Of a DNA stretch of 64,000 nt, positions 1 through 8,741 are shown in pieces. How positions within the stretch are numbered: the stretch's first letter is position 1; each line of letters starts with the position of its first letter. A program made the translations under genes and the position numbers. Source of the DNA: Clostridium sp. HBUAS56010 (GTDB lineage Bacteria > Bacillota > Clostridia > Lachnospirales > Lachnospiraceae); contig NZ_SULJ01000003.1 in assembly GCF_007115105.1 (NCBI RefSeq), positions 1 through 64,000 of the forward strand, given 5' to 3'. Below the pieces are notes generated by a model. That model was not told the origin of the DNA. It was given only the letters and a program-made list of their open reading frames with translations, and did no database searches.

Positions 1-176
1 GTGGTGACTTTATTTTACCAAACGGCTATAGACCATGTCTATTTTTTATGAAACTAAATTTGCGAAATTAATTATACGTCATCCCAATCGGCGGTCATCA
101 TTTAAAACCGTACTTATGGTTTACCGTATACGGCAAATCTCAGTTTTGTTGATTAATTCATTCCAATTTGCGTATT

Positions 177-214
177 AAAAAACTACCAGCTTAACACTGA
201 TAGTTAGTAGTTTT
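177..214 (-). terminator. Intrinsic terminator of the pentapeptide-repeat gene
   Basis: On the minus strand a stem of about 13 bp with two mismatches (arms near 177-189 and 202-214) is followed by a run of T. It lies about 75 bp beyond the stop at 291, so it probably ends that transcript. Nothing else is recognisable in bases 1-290. Confidence 0.55.
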
Positions 215-290
215 CGTTGAATATTCAATTTATTAACTTCACATTATGATAATCTGCTTGTCGCAATTTTTTGTAACTTCATTCAATATA

Positions 291-1118
291 TTATCTCCAT
301 GTAAATGGATAATCTAAATATTGGGGCAATTTCGTGTTTCGATTACCTTTTGCAGAGTTTATTTGTCCTTGTGATAAAAACACCGCATCCCTTAAATCCG
401 CATTGCTAAAATCTGCGTCTCGCGTATCAGCCCCCAAAAATATTGTTCCACCAAACACACAATTATTAAAATTTGCAGCTATTAATAACTTTGTGCTCAA
501 ATCCAATCCCCTAAAATCTTTATTTTCAAAATTTCTCCCCAGAAAATCTGATGGGCATTTTTTGTTTTCCAAACACAAACTCTTTTGCAGTATAGCGCAA
601 ACCTGTTTCAAAAAGATATTAGCTCTATTTCTATATTCCTCTATATTAAATATCAAAATATCATGAGGCTTGGAATTACATATTATTTCATTTTCTTCAA
701 TCAGGGGGGTGATATTGTTTCGCAACATTTTAGCAGGAAGAATCGCCATAGCTTCTAGCAAAAAGTAACGTATTTGATATAGTTGAAACATCGCTATATA
801 TACATCAAATATTTCCTTTGCCTGACCTGGAGTATTTTGCCACGTTTGCCCCGAATAAATGAACTGTGTTACCTGCTGACCCGCACCGAAGCAATCATAT
901 CCGATGCAGCCTTTCATTTTTCTTTTTTCAAGTTCCCCATGAATTTTGCATTGAAAATCCCTCTGAAGATTAAAACAGGCTTTTCCTGCTTGTTTATTTT
1001 CCGGAAACCCATCCATTTTCGAAAAAAACAACGCCGTACAACATAGTCCACTACATTGTGAACAATCCGATTTTAATGATTGTAACGATATCGTATTCTC
1101 ATCATGTATTTTTATCAC
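291..1118 (-). CDS. Pentapeptide-repeat protein with Cys-rich N-terminus
   Basis: This is a 275-residue cytosolic protein with no signal peptide or membrane segment. Residues 19-27 carry a CxxCxGLCC cluster, with further Cys near 48, 57, 71 and 76. That layout recalls the CxxCxxxCC family (YkgJ/UPF0153-like), thought to bind a metal or Fe-S centre. From about residue 195 to 255 there are repeats of the A(D/N)Lxx pentapeptide type (ADFSNADLRDAVF and similar), which fold as a right-handed quadrilateral helix. The GTG start has GGAG seven bases upstream. Function is unknown: pentapeptide proteins range from gyrase-protecting DNA mimics to scaffolds, and nothing here decides between them. It stands alone in an AT-rich stretch. 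Confidence 0.75.
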   Translation of the reverse strand: MIKIHDENTISLQSLKSDCSQCSGLCCTALFFSKMDGFPENKQAGKACFNLQRDFQCKIHGELEKRKMKGCIGYDCFGAGQQVTQFIYSGQTWQNTPGQAKEIFDVYIAMFQLYQIRYFLLEAMAILPAKMLRNNITPLIEENEIICNSKPHDILIFNIEEYRNRANIFLKQVCAILQKSLCLENKKCPSDFLGRNFENKDFRGLDLSTKLLIAANFNNCVFGGTIFLGADTRDADFSNADLRDAVFLSQGQINSAKGNRNTKLPQYLDYPFTWR

Positions 1119-1226
1119 TTATTTGCTCCAATCGTACCTAGCTATATTCCCAATGTCATTTTATAAAATAACTATTTTTCTGCTTAGTATATAAATAATT
1201 TCATGAATAGAATACCACTCCACTTG

Positions 1227-1493
1227 CTAACTATCCATATTAAGTTTCAAAGTACAATACTCCATCAAATAGCAATTTGTTGTAATAATATTCACAAAGC
1301 ACCTTCACATCCAGTCGGTCATATCAAACAGGCTTAAATATTCCACATTTAAACTATTGGCTTTTTCCTGGATAACAGATTCCCATTAGCAGATAAGCAC
1401 ATAGACCATACCATTTATAATAAGTTCGATTGTTCCCAAAGCTCTCTTTATTAGGATTTCCAGGTTATTATAATTGGGGGATAATATAACTCT
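1227..1493 (-). pseudogene. Possible decayed gene remnant
   Basis: The 410-base gap 1119-1529 has no intact gene. One minus-strand frame from 1493 down to 1227 reads like protein (for example VEYLSLFDMTDWM) but is broken by two in-frame stops and lacks a start with a ribosome site. It looks like the tail of a decayed gene. I do not recognise the family, and chance cannot be excluded in DNA this AT-rich. Confidence 0.25.
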
Positions 1494-1529
1494 GCCGTTC
1501 TTGGTTTGTGGTCTAATTGCGTTTGATTA

Positions 1530-2033
1530 CTAGATTGAAGAAATATCATGCTCATGCCCTTCATCTTCTTCGATTTCTTCATTAAGCGGCAGCTTTTTCA
1601 AATCCGACCATGCTTTTACACCAATTATGAGGGAGTATATTACCCAAACATGAAATACAATATCAATTATTGCATTAAAATCAATTCCAAAAGATAAAAT
1701 CCATAGCAAAAAAAGAGTATCTAAGGAGAAAAATACTAGTGCTATAGCAATAAATACTTTTCGTTTTTTTGATAATAAATAACATGCACCATAACAACCA
1801 ATAATAAGAAAAGCCACAATAACTGCAATATTAAGAAAAGCATTGTTTCCTGTTTCATTTGAAAATGATTGCCCTAATCCGACAACAAACATTGGGAATG
1901 TTGTGGAAAATAAAAAATTAATTCCGGAATTGACCAGAGTTAAAACAACATTAATAACAGAAAATGCTATGACTAGACGTAGGTTGCTTCTTGACTTGTT
2001 AAAATTCATTTCGACTTCGGATCGCTTCTGCAT
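1530..2033 (-). CDS. Small four-helix membrane protein, unknown
   Basis: This is a 167-residue integral membrane protein. Four hydrophobic segments are visible (about residues 19-45, 68-88, 94-116 and 121-142), followed by an acidic, His-containing tail ending EEDEGHEHDISSI. I chose the ATG at 2033 because GGAGAG sits seven bases upstream; the TTG five codons earlier lies on top of that site. I do not recognise a family. It is monocistronic in an AT-rich region, with the symporter gene downstream on the same strand but beyond its own terminator. Confidence 0.6.
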   Translation of the reverse strand: MQKRSEVEMNFNKSRSNLRLVIAFSVINVVLTLVNSGINFLFSTTFPMFVVGLGQSFSNETGNNAFLNIAVIVAFLIIGCYGACYLLSKKRKVFIAIALVFFSLDTLFLLWILSFGIDFNAIIDIVFHVWVIYSLIIGVKAWSDLKKLPLNEEIEEDEGHEHDISSI

Positions 2034-2160
2034 AAAATATCTCTCCAATTTCCTATAATTTCACTTCTTTTTGTGCTACTGTATGTAACTCGCTAAATAC
2101 GTTAATTTGTCATTATTTTATCATTCAATGGAAACGTTGTCTATGTATTATTTCCATATA

Positions 2161-2202
2161 AAAAAGAACTGCTAACCTCTTTCTAAGATAGTTAGCAGCT
2201 CT
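2161..2202 (-). terminator. Intrinsic terminator after the GPH symporter
   Basis: Arms at 2165-2176 and 2191-2202 pair over 12 bp with one mismatch. On the minus strand the second arm runs into six T. It lies 10 bp after the stop at 2212. Confidence 0.75.
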
Positions 2203-2211
2203 ATTTCATTT

Positions 2212-3567
2212 TTATTCTTGTTCTGTCTTATTTCTTTCTCTTAATTCTTTGGCTATTTCATTAAACCGTTTATCAGAAAGACTATAAAGGAAGAAGACTA
2301 TAATGCCTGCAATTCCTAATGCAAATGCCGGATATAATAACAACAATCCCTTGATTCCGAATAAGGTTCCTGCAGTCTGCTGTACTTTTGGTACATAACC
2401 AATGAGGGATAAGCCAACACCTGCTGCAAAGCCTGCAACGGACTGGGCAATCTTTCTTGAGAAATTAAATACTGAGTATGTAATGGCTCCTTTTTTTTCT
2501 CCGGTTTTCCATTCACCGTAATCAATTGCATCTGAAACCAGTGCCCATGTCATACCGTTTGGTATGGATAATCCAAAATAAGCAATACTCTGGAAAATAA
2601 TAAAGGTAATTAAGTTTGATGGAAGAATAAAGTTAATCACATCTGCAATAATACTAATGATAAAACCGATAATTACTGTGTTTTTCTTACCAACCCGTTT
2701 GGAGATAAGAGGCATTGCATATACACCAAGTAAAGAAGTTCCAATACTGATAAAACTTACATATGGCATTAAGATTGTATTTCCTAAATTATACTGGCAG
2801 AAATAGATCAACATTGCTGATCTTAAGTTATATGCTGAAATGGTAAATACCGTCATTAAAATCAGCACCAACAATGGTTTGTTTGTAAAAATAATATGCT
2901 TAATACTCTTTAATGTTATTTTTTCATGCTCAACCTTTTCAGATTCTGTAACTCTCTCTTTACAATTCCGAAAGGTCATGTAAAAGGCACCAATACCAAG
3001 TAATGCCATAACTGCAATTGCAACCGGGTATCCAACGATAGGATCATCAAATTTTGAAACCATAGGAACAACCATAATACCGGAAAGCAATAAAGCCATA
3101 GTACTTCCTAATTGACGGAACGCAGCAAGAGAAGTCCGTTCCTGCGGATCTCTGGTCATGGTAGATGCCAGTGTTCCGTATGGAATATTGGTAAAGGAAT
3201 ATAACATACCCCAGATCATGTATGAAGCATAGGCATAAATCACTTTTCCATCAACGCCCCAGTTAGGACTCATAAATACAAAAACAGATAAAATTGCAAG
3301 TAAAATACTTGAAATCATCATGACAGGTCTGTATTTTCCTGATTTAGGATTAAATTTTCTAGCTTCGATAAAACCGCCAACAAGAGGATCTACGATTGCG
3401 TCAAAAAGTTTTGTAACTAAAAAAATGCTTCCTCCGACAATAGCCGGAATTCCTGCCACATCAGTCAAAAACTTGAGTAAATACAACTGCCCCATATCAA
3501 ACATAAAGCCATTACCTAAATCACCAAACCCATAACTGATTTTTTCTTTTAACGATAGTTTGTTCAT
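2212..3567 (-). CDS. GPH-family sugar:cation symporter (MFS superfamily)
   Basis: This is a 451-residue, twelve-helix permease of the glycoside-pentoside-hexuronide family (MelB, UidB, XynP, YicJ relatives). It opens with the family's N-terminal pattern (KISYGFGDLGNGFMFDM), has DAIVDPLVGGFIEA in helix 2 to loop 2-3, and RTSLAAFRQLGS in the middle. Family members import beta-glycosides, xylosides or glucuronides with Na+ or H+; the substrate here cannot be read from sequence. AGGTG precedes the ATG. It is the last gene downstream of a binding protein/kinase/response-regulator set on the same strand but has its own leader with a -10 and a palindrome, so it is the likely target of that system. 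No glycosidase lies next to it. Confidence 0.85.
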   Translation of the reverse strand: MNKLSLKEKISYGFGDLGNGFMFDMGQLYLLKFLTDVAGIPAIVGGSIFLVTKLFDAIVDPLVGGFIEARKFNPKSGKYRPVMMISSILLAILSVFVFMSPNWGVDGKVIYAYASYMIWGMLYSFTNIPYGTLASTMTRDPQERTSLAAFRQLGSTMALLLSGIMVVPMVSKFDDPIVGYPVAIAVMALLGIGAFYMTFRNCKERVTESEKVEHEKITLKSIKHIIFTNKPLLVLILMTVFTISAYNLRSAMLIYFCQYNLGNTILMPYVSFISIGTSLLGVYAMPLISKRVGKKNTVIIGFIISIIADVINFILPSNLITFIIFQSIAYFGLSIPNGMTWALVSDAIDYGEWKTGEKKGAITYSVFNFSRKIAQSVAGFAAGVGLSLIGYVPKVQQTAGTLFGIKGLLLLYPAFALGIAGIIVFFLYSLSDKRFNEIAKELRERNKTEQE

Positions 3568-3610
3568 AATTTCACCTGCATTATTCTTTGTTTTCTACAA
3601 TATGTGACTT

Positions 3611-3656
3611 ATTATAACAATTCTTTCAGCAGGATTTCCTTGACAAAATAGTCAAG
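3611..3656 (-). promoter_or_regulatory. Activator-type promoter with palindrome before the GPH gene
   Basis: Minus strand: a perfect -10 TATAAT (3611-3616) with a poor -35 (GGAAAT, 3634-3639, spacing 17). Directly upstream is an 18-bp perfect palindrome, CTTGAC-6-GTCAAG (3639-3656), abutting the -35. A weak -35 next to a dyad is what an activator-dependent promoter looks like. The YesN-like regulator encoded next door is the obvious candidate, but that is inference. Confidence 0.45.
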
Positions 3657-3694
3657 TATATCATTATCTTGTTCACTTTTTTTAACAAAGTCAA

Positions 3695-3749
3695 AGCAAG
3701 GACGAAATTGTTATCCACCTAAAAATAAAATAACAATTTTGTCCTTGCT
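3695..3749. terminator. Long hairpin between response regulator and symporter genes
   Basis: Arms 3695-3714 and 3730-3749 pair over 20 bp with a single G-U, around a 15-nt loop. T-runs flank it weakly on either strand. It lies 26 bp past the stop at 3776 and probably separates the regulator transcript from the symporter transcript. Confidence 0.65.
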
Positions 3750-3775
3750 CTTTTAAACGCTTCTTTTTGCCCTTC

Positions 3776-5302
3776 TTATTCCCCTTCCTTTACCTGTTCC
3801 TTATATGCACTGGGTGTCTTACCCACAATCTTTTTGAACACTCTTGTAAAATAATTGGGATCAGAATATCCCACTAATAAAGCAATCTGGCTGATTGTCT
3901 GATCCGTTGTTTCAAACAGGGACATTGCTTTTTTTATACGAATTGTGCTGACATAATCAATGTAGCTCATATTGCAGTATTCTTTCATCAGCTTGGAAAA
4001 GTAAAAAGAACTAAATCCAATGATATTGGCGGCTTCCTCTAAAGAGATGTCTTCCTGATAATGTTCTTCTAAATAATTACAGATTTTTTGAATCAGTGCC
4101 TGGTTTTTTCTGCTTTTCTGTTCCAGACTTTTTTCTGCGTAATCCATTAATTGTTCAAAAAAAGACAAAATATCGGATTCCAGTTTTATATTCTCTACTA
4201 CCTTGTCCGCTTCCGGCAACAAGGATTCCTTTGATAAGCCTTTGATATATCTTCTGACCACTGTGTATAAACCATGTACTTCTCTTTGCATCAACTCACT
4301 ATGATCCTGCTTCCCAAGCTCTTTCACAATCTTTCTGATACATTCTTTTGCTTCTGGAAAATTCTTTTTCTCTATTTCAGAAATGAGTCTTTCTTCTATT
4401 TCATATGGGTAGAAATAAGTTCTTTTCTTACTGAAAAAGGATTGTTTAAAGGAGTACACGGTTGTCGGCAGATCCTCAATCCTCTGGATTAACCGGCTGC
4501 ATTCATAAGAAACTGTTATACTCATATTTTTCTTACTATTCTCTATGAGAGTGGTTACAGTCTGCTTCAAGTCTTCTTCCGAATCCGTTTCGCTGAGGAA
4601 AAATAATAGCTCCACATCTGTCTCGCTTTGCTGCATACATTTTAGCCCGGCTTTTTCACTTTGTACCTTAATCCTGTTTAAAAATCTGGTACAAATAAAA
4701 TCCTTTTGAACCTTTCCAATGGATTCTTCTTCCAAAACAGTTTCAAAATCTATGATAACGGCAATTCCTTTGCCAAAAGAATAATCAATAATATTCAAAT
4801 ATTCCTGTAACATCTGAGGAGTTGTGTTATACCTTTGAAGTAAATCCATAAACTCCTGTTCATAACGAATTTTAATCACTTCTAATTTTGATTCTATTTC
4901 AACACTGTATTTTTGCGATTCTTCCCTTTTTCTAAGCTTTCCCAAAAGACATTCTACCTGGGAAATAACCTCATGGATATCAATGGGCTTAATCAGAAAC
5001 TCACTCACCTTTAGGGATATTGCCTCTTTTGCATAATCAAAATAGTCATAGGCTGTGATAATGATAATATCAATATCCGGCAAAAACTCACGAATCTGCC
5101 GAATCGCTTCAATCCCAGACTGACCAGGCATCTTGATATCAATGAAAATAATATCAGGTTTTACCTGTTCTGCCTGCTTTACAACATCAAGACCATTGGA
5201 GCACTCCGTCACTTCAAAATCGTTGGGGAAATTTTGATAAATGATGCTTTTAAGGGCTTGTCTTTCAATAGATTCATCATCTGCAATTAATAATTGAAAC
5301 AT
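3776..5302 (-). CDS. Response regulator, YesN/AraC type
   Basis: This is a 508-residue cytosolic DNA-binding regulator. Residues 1-120 form a receiver domain with the acidic pair at D8-D9, the phospho-acceptor D55 (FIDIKMPG) and the conserved Lys (LIKP). The middle 270 residues are the poorly conserved linker seen in YesN-like proteins. The last 100 residues are an AraC-type double helix-turn-helix (SYIDYVSTIRIKKAMSLF, then SQIALLVGYSDPNYFTRVFKK). GGAG lies seven bases before the ATG. It follows the kinase gene by 54 bp and is presumably phosphorylated by it. Relatives activate carbohydrate uptake genes, which fits the symporter gene downstream. Confidence 0.9.
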   Translation of the reverse strand: MFQLLIADDESIERQALKSIIYQNFPNDFEVTECSNGLDVVKQAEQVKPDIIFIDIKMPGQSGIEAIRQIREFLPDIDIIIITAYDYFDYAKEAISLKVSEFLIKPIDIHEVISQVECLLGKLRKREESQKYSVEIESKLEVIKIRYEQEFMDLLQRYNTTPQMLQEYLNIIDYSFGKGIAVIIDFETVLEEESIGKVQKDFICTRFLNRIKVQSEKAGLKCMQQSETDVELLFFLSETDSEEDLKQTVTTLIENSKKNMSITVSYECSRLIQRIEDLPTTVYSFKQSFFSKKRTYFYPYEIEERLISEIEKKNFPEAKECIRKIVKELGKQDHSELMQREVHGLYTVVRRYIKGLSKESLLPEADKVVENIKLESDILSFFEQLMDYAEKSLEQKSRKNQALIQKICNYLEEHYQEDISLEEAANIIGFSSFYFSKLMKEYCNMSYIDYVSTIRIKKAMSLFETTDQTISQIALLVGYSDPNYFTRVFKKIVGKTPSAYKEQVKEGE

Positions 5303-5356
5303 AGCGATTCTCCATTTCTATAGCAGCTTTCTGTGCGATTCCATCTGATTGTCCTA

Positions 5357-6922
5357 TCATTCCAGTGTAATCTGAATGGTAATCACTGTTCCTCTCTCTT
5401 TGGAACTATAAATCAAGAATTTTACCCGGTTTTCGAAACTCCGATACAGCCGATAAGAAACATTCTCCATGCCGATCTGGGCATCCTCTGCAAAATTATC
5501 ACCTTTATCCATTACCCGGTTTCTTGCATCCTGTAATTCCTCTTTGTCCATCCCTGTCCCGTTATTATAAATACTGATCACCATCCTATCATTTTGCTGT
5601 TTCAGCCGGACAATAATTATCCCCTTCTTCACAAGCTTTTCGATTCCGTGTCGAAAGGCATTTTCTACAATGGGCTGTAACGTGAACATAGGGATCTTAA
5701 TCTGTCTTTTCCTGGTAACCGTATCACTTATGATCACTTGATAATCCAGTTGGTCTGCCATTCTTGCTTTTAAAAGAGTGAGATACTGGGTGATCATATC
5801 AAATTCTTCTTCAATGTATACATTCTGATCTGCTTTTTTTAAATAATGGCGTAAAAATTTAGAAAATGCAAGGAGTAATTCATACACATGATCTGCCTTT
5901 TCAAGGTAGGCGGTCATGGATATGATATTTAACGTATTAAATAAGAAATGGGGCTGAATCTGCATCTGAAGTCCATGAAGCTGTGCTTCCTTCAGCTTTT
6001 CCCTTACCTTGATCTGCTCCAATTCTTCTTTTGTTAATTGTAACTGCAAGTCAGCTTTGTTTTTCTCTTCTTCAATCAGCCGAAGCTCCAGCCTTGACTT
6101 TTCTTTTGCTTCTTTATTTAATTTATAAATGGTCTCCAGTAAATGATTAAACTGTATGGTTAACTCCTGTATTTCCTTGGGTCCATCCAAAGTGATTACT
6201 TCATTTTCTTTTTCGCCCTTTGAAATATCTTCTGTAATTGCCATGATGTTTTTGATTAATTTACTGGCATATTTGGCAAAGGCATAGCAAAAGCCAATAC
6301 TGACTGCGAATAAAAACAGAAAGAAACCTAAAACCATTGCCTGCAGATATTTGGAATTATCAATGGACTGATGGATAAATTCCTGATTTTCATCTACGCT
6401 ATAGCGCAGAATCTCCTGCAGATACAGATTAATGCGGTTGGATATCTCCAAGGTTTCCAAATACATGGAATAAGCGGCACTTTCTTCGCTCATTTCATCT
6501 ATATCGCCTGGAGCACTGGTTTCATAGTCCCTCAGCCATATCATTTCTTTCGCATGGTTTTGAAACCGCTTTACCAGATACTTTACAGTCCGGATACGAA
6601 GTTTGGTGTCTCTTGTTGTAAAGCCATTCTCCAGATCGTCCAGGTATTGATTGGAGAGTCTGATATTATAAAGCAGCTCTTCTGTCTTTGATTCATCCCC
6701 ACCTTTTTCGATTTCATAAAGAATTCCTTTGTTTTCTTCCTGTAATTTATAGAGTTCATTTATATTGGATATATAAGTTAAGTATGTTGAATTACTCCTT
6801 AACACATTATGGTTGAACCGTACAACAAAGAAAGCAATTGCTCCTAAAATTAAACCTATGCTAAGAAAATAAAGAATTAACTGCTCAAGAATTGATAACT
6901 TTCTTCGTCCCTTATTCTTCAT
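5357..6922 (-). CDS. Sensor histidine kinase, YesM/LytS-type
   Basis: This 521-residue membrane kinase has one transmembrane helix near residues 12-33, an extracytoplasmic helical domain of about 160 residues, a second helix near 193-215, a HAMP region, and then a His_kinase domain. The phospho-acceptor His lies in QIQPHFLFNTLN. The N-box is LQPIVENAFRHG and the G-boxes are NGTGMD and IGMENV. Charged coiled-coil sequence (about 270-320) links HAMP to the kinase. Its ATG overlaps the stop of the degenerate kinase gene upstream (ATGA), so the two are translationally coupled. The extracytoplasmic domain is a likely docking surface for the DctP-like protein encoded two genes upstream. Confidence 0.9.
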   Translation of the reverse strand: MKNKGRRKLSILEQLILYFLSIGLILGAIAFFVVRFNHNVLRSNSTYLTYISNINELYKLQEENKGILYEIEKGGDESKTEELLYNIRLSNQYLDDLENGFTTRDTKLRIRTVKYLVKRFQNHAKEMIWLRDYETSAPGDIDEMSEESAAYSMYLETLEISNRINLYLQEILRYSVDENQEFIHQSIDNSKYLQAMVLGFFLFLFAVSIGFCYAFAKYASKLIKNIMAITEDISKGEKENEVITLDGPKEIQELTIQFNHLLETIYKLNKEAKEKSRLELRLIEEEKNKADLQLQLTKEELEQIKVREKLKEAQLHGLQMQIQPHFLFNTLNIISMTAYLEKADHVYELLLAFSKFLRHYLKKADQNVYIEEEFDMITQYLTLLKARMADQLDYQVIISDTVTRKRQIKIPMFTLQPIVENAFRHGIEKLVKKGIIIVRLKQQNDRMVISIYNNGTGMDKEELQDARNRVMDKGDNFAEDAQIGMENVSYRLYRSFENRVKFLIYSSKERGTVITIQITLE

Positions 6923-7500
6923 AAAGACTTAACCTCTGTATTCCTAAACTGTATCATCAGTTCTGTCCTGTTGTCTTCTATTATAATGCTGTTTTCCCCA
7001 AACATATCTTCCCATCTTTTTTTCACTTCATAAAAGACATCACAGCCCTCGCTTTCTTTGCTGGTGATCTCCTTCCTTATCTGTGTCCAATCTGCCTGTC
7101 CCTTCATTACTAGATTCACAGTCCATATCTGTTCAACAAAAGAAACGGTAACATTTATCTCCAGATCCCGGTCATCTTCCTGCATCTGCTCCAAACAGCC
7201 GCTCATTGCACTGCAAAAGGAAAAGTGGGGGATCATCACGGACTTTGTATCAATATCCGGCATGATTACTACTTCCGTCTTCAGCTCATTGTTGGATTTT
7301 ATTCTATAATACTCCAGCATCATCTTCATATATACCAGTTCCATATTCGCGGTTACCATCTGTTTTTCATAAGACCAGCGGTATTTTAAAACCTTTATAT
7401 AGTTTCTTAACATCGCCTCTACATGGTAGGCTTCTTCCAATACTGCAACTCTTGAAATATGATTCAGATCCAAAAGTAATTTTTCTTTCCATTTGTCCAT
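6919..7500 (-). CDS. Degenerate YesM-like kinase fragment (pseudokinase)
   Basis: A protein of 193 residues if started at the ATG at 7500, five bases past the binding-protein stop; a longer frame would overlap that gene. Residues 6-120 align by eye with the dimerisation and early catalytic part of His_kinase proteins. NHISRVAVLEEAYHVEAML resembles the helix after the phospho-His, and LEYYRIKSNNELKTEV resembles the region before the N-box. Where active kinases have QPHFLFN there is no His, and where they have LQPLVENAxxHG it reads FSFCSAMSGCLEQM, so both catalytic signatures are lost. No membrane segment is visible. It is coupled by a 4-bp overlap to the true kinase gene. It may act as an adaptor or be a decaying duplicate; the intact frame favours retention. 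Confidence 0.55.
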   Translation of the reverse strand: MDKWKEKLLLDLNHISRVAVLEEAYHVEAMLRNYIKVLKYRWSYEKQMVTANMELVYMKMMLEYYRIKSNNELKTEVVIMPDIDTKSVMIPHFSFCSAMSGCLEQMQEDDRDLEINVTVSFVEQIWTVNLVMKGQADWTQIRKEITSKESEGCDVFYEVKKRWEDMFGENSIIIEDNRTELMIQFRNTEVKSL

Positions 7501-7504
7501 TTTA

Positions 7505-8536
7505 TTATTCCATTTCCTTAATTGCCTGAATCGTCTTCTGGTATTCTTCTCCAAACTCCTCATATAAAGAAGAACATGCCTCAATGAATTTCTGCTTCTC
7601 TTCCTCTGTTAGCGTAAGAAATACCACCCCTTTTTCTTCCAGTGATGTTCTTGCACGGTCTTCTGCCTTCTTCCACTGCTCCCTTTCATACTGCTCTGTT
7701 TCTTTGGCGCACGCTCTGAGAATCTGCATATCCGTATCTGTCAGTTCCTCCAAAGCCGCCTGAGATGACACCAGAATCTCCGGTATTCTGGTATGCTCAT
7801 CCAAAAGAAAATATTTGCACGCTTCATACTGCTTAAAACTGAAAAAGGTAGGAATGTTATTCTCTGCACCATCCAGTGTCCCCATCTGGACATAACGGAT
7901 AATCTCATTTTCAGCAACATTCTTTGGATTGCTTCTCAATGCTTCACACATGGCAAACATCATGCTGCTTGTCTGAACCCGTATTCTTTTTCCTTCAAGC
8001 TGATCCAGGGTTTCAGCTTTATCTTTAAAATAAAAACTTCTTGCACCGCTGTCATACCATGCCAGTCCTGTCATTCCTGCAGCAGATATGGACTGGAGCA
8101 TCTGTTCTCCGATCTCACTGTTTAATACGTTCCACATATGGGCATCGTCACGGTACAGATAAGGCAGCATCAACACATTTAATGAATCTGAATATTCTGC
8201 CATTGGCGCAATGGAAACTCTGGCAAAACCAAGGGTACCATTCTGCAATTTTTCAATCACATCTGCCTCTTCCCCCAGTTTTCCTCCCGCCGTCACATGA
8301 ATCTGAATCCGGCCTTCACTTCTTTCATAAACCAGGTCTGCAAACCTTTGATCAGCCAGAACGGTTGGATAGTCACCTTCCTGCAGCTCTGCAAGTTCAA
8401 AGGTATGAGTGAAACTGCTTTTATCTTGCTTATTTTCATTCTGTGTCTTTTTTATTAACATACTTCCTGCATATACAGCACCTGTTATAATTGCCAGGAT
8501 GATTAAAATACTGCATATCTTTGTCTTATGCTTCAT
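7505..8536 (-). CDS. DctP-family substrate-binding protein, probably a co-sensor
   Basis: This is a 343-residue extracytoplasmic binding protein of the TRAP DctP family. An N-terminal hydrophobic segment (about residues 8-25) with no lipobox Cys suggests an uncleaved anchor or a Sec signal. Family marks are the LEGKRIRVQ segment, whose Arg normally clamps a carboxylate, and MGTLDGAENNIPTF (the usual VDGqEnp block). Start: ATG at 8536 with AAGG seven bases upstream. No DctQ or DctM permease genes are present; the gene instead leads a run of kinase and regulator genes. That is the arrangement of Bacillus subtilis DctB, a DctP-type protein that works with a sensor kinase. I therefore infer a signalling role rather than transport. 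Confidence 0.8.
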   Translation of the reverse strand: MKHKTKICSILIILAIITGAVYAGSMLIKKTQNENKQDKSSFTHTFELAELQEGDYPTVLADQRFADLVYERSEGRIQIHVTAGGKLGEEADVIEKLQNGTLGFARVSIAPMAEYSDSLNVLMLPYLYRDDAHMWNVLNSEIGEQMLQSISAAGMTGLAWYDSGARSFYFKDKAETLDQLEGKRIRVQTSSMMFAMCEALRSNPKNVAENEIIRYVQMGTLDGAENNIPTFFSFKQYEACKYFLLDEHTRIPEILVSSQAALEELTDTDMQILRACAKETEQYEREQWKKAEDRARTSLEEKGVVFLTLTEEEKQKFIEACSSLYEEFGEEYQKTIQAIKEME

Positions 8537-8668
8537 CGTCGATCCTTCTCCTATTGCAATTGATTCCATGATTAATCTCTATTAGAAACAGGAATCCTAT
8601 TATTCTACACTTAAATTTCCTTCTTTATTTATTGTATCACACAAATCTATGATTCTGTCTGGAAAAGC

Positions 8669-8706
8669 AAAAAAGCACCTCAAATAATTTCATACTTGGG
8701 ATGCTT
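8669..8706 (-). terminator. Hairpin with T-run ahead of the binding-protein gene
   Basis: Arms 8673-8682 and 8697-8706 (8 of 10 Watson-Crick, one G-U) are followed on the minus strand by six T (8669-8674 on the complement). No minus-strand gene lies upstream, so it would be an attenuator in the leader of the binding-protein operon or a leftover terminator. Confidence 0.35.
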
Positions 8707-8741
8707 CCTTATTACATATACATTGCTTTTTCTCCTCCCCC

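Noticed and set aside
291-1118. Plus-strand frames at 334-666 and 783-1046 opposite the pentapeptide gene
   Set aside because: No ribosome site, unlikely composition, and they mirror a frame with clear domain signatures on the other strand.
7505-8536. TRAP transporter
   Set aside because: Only the binding protein is present; DctQ and DctM genes are absent and the neighbours are signalling genes.
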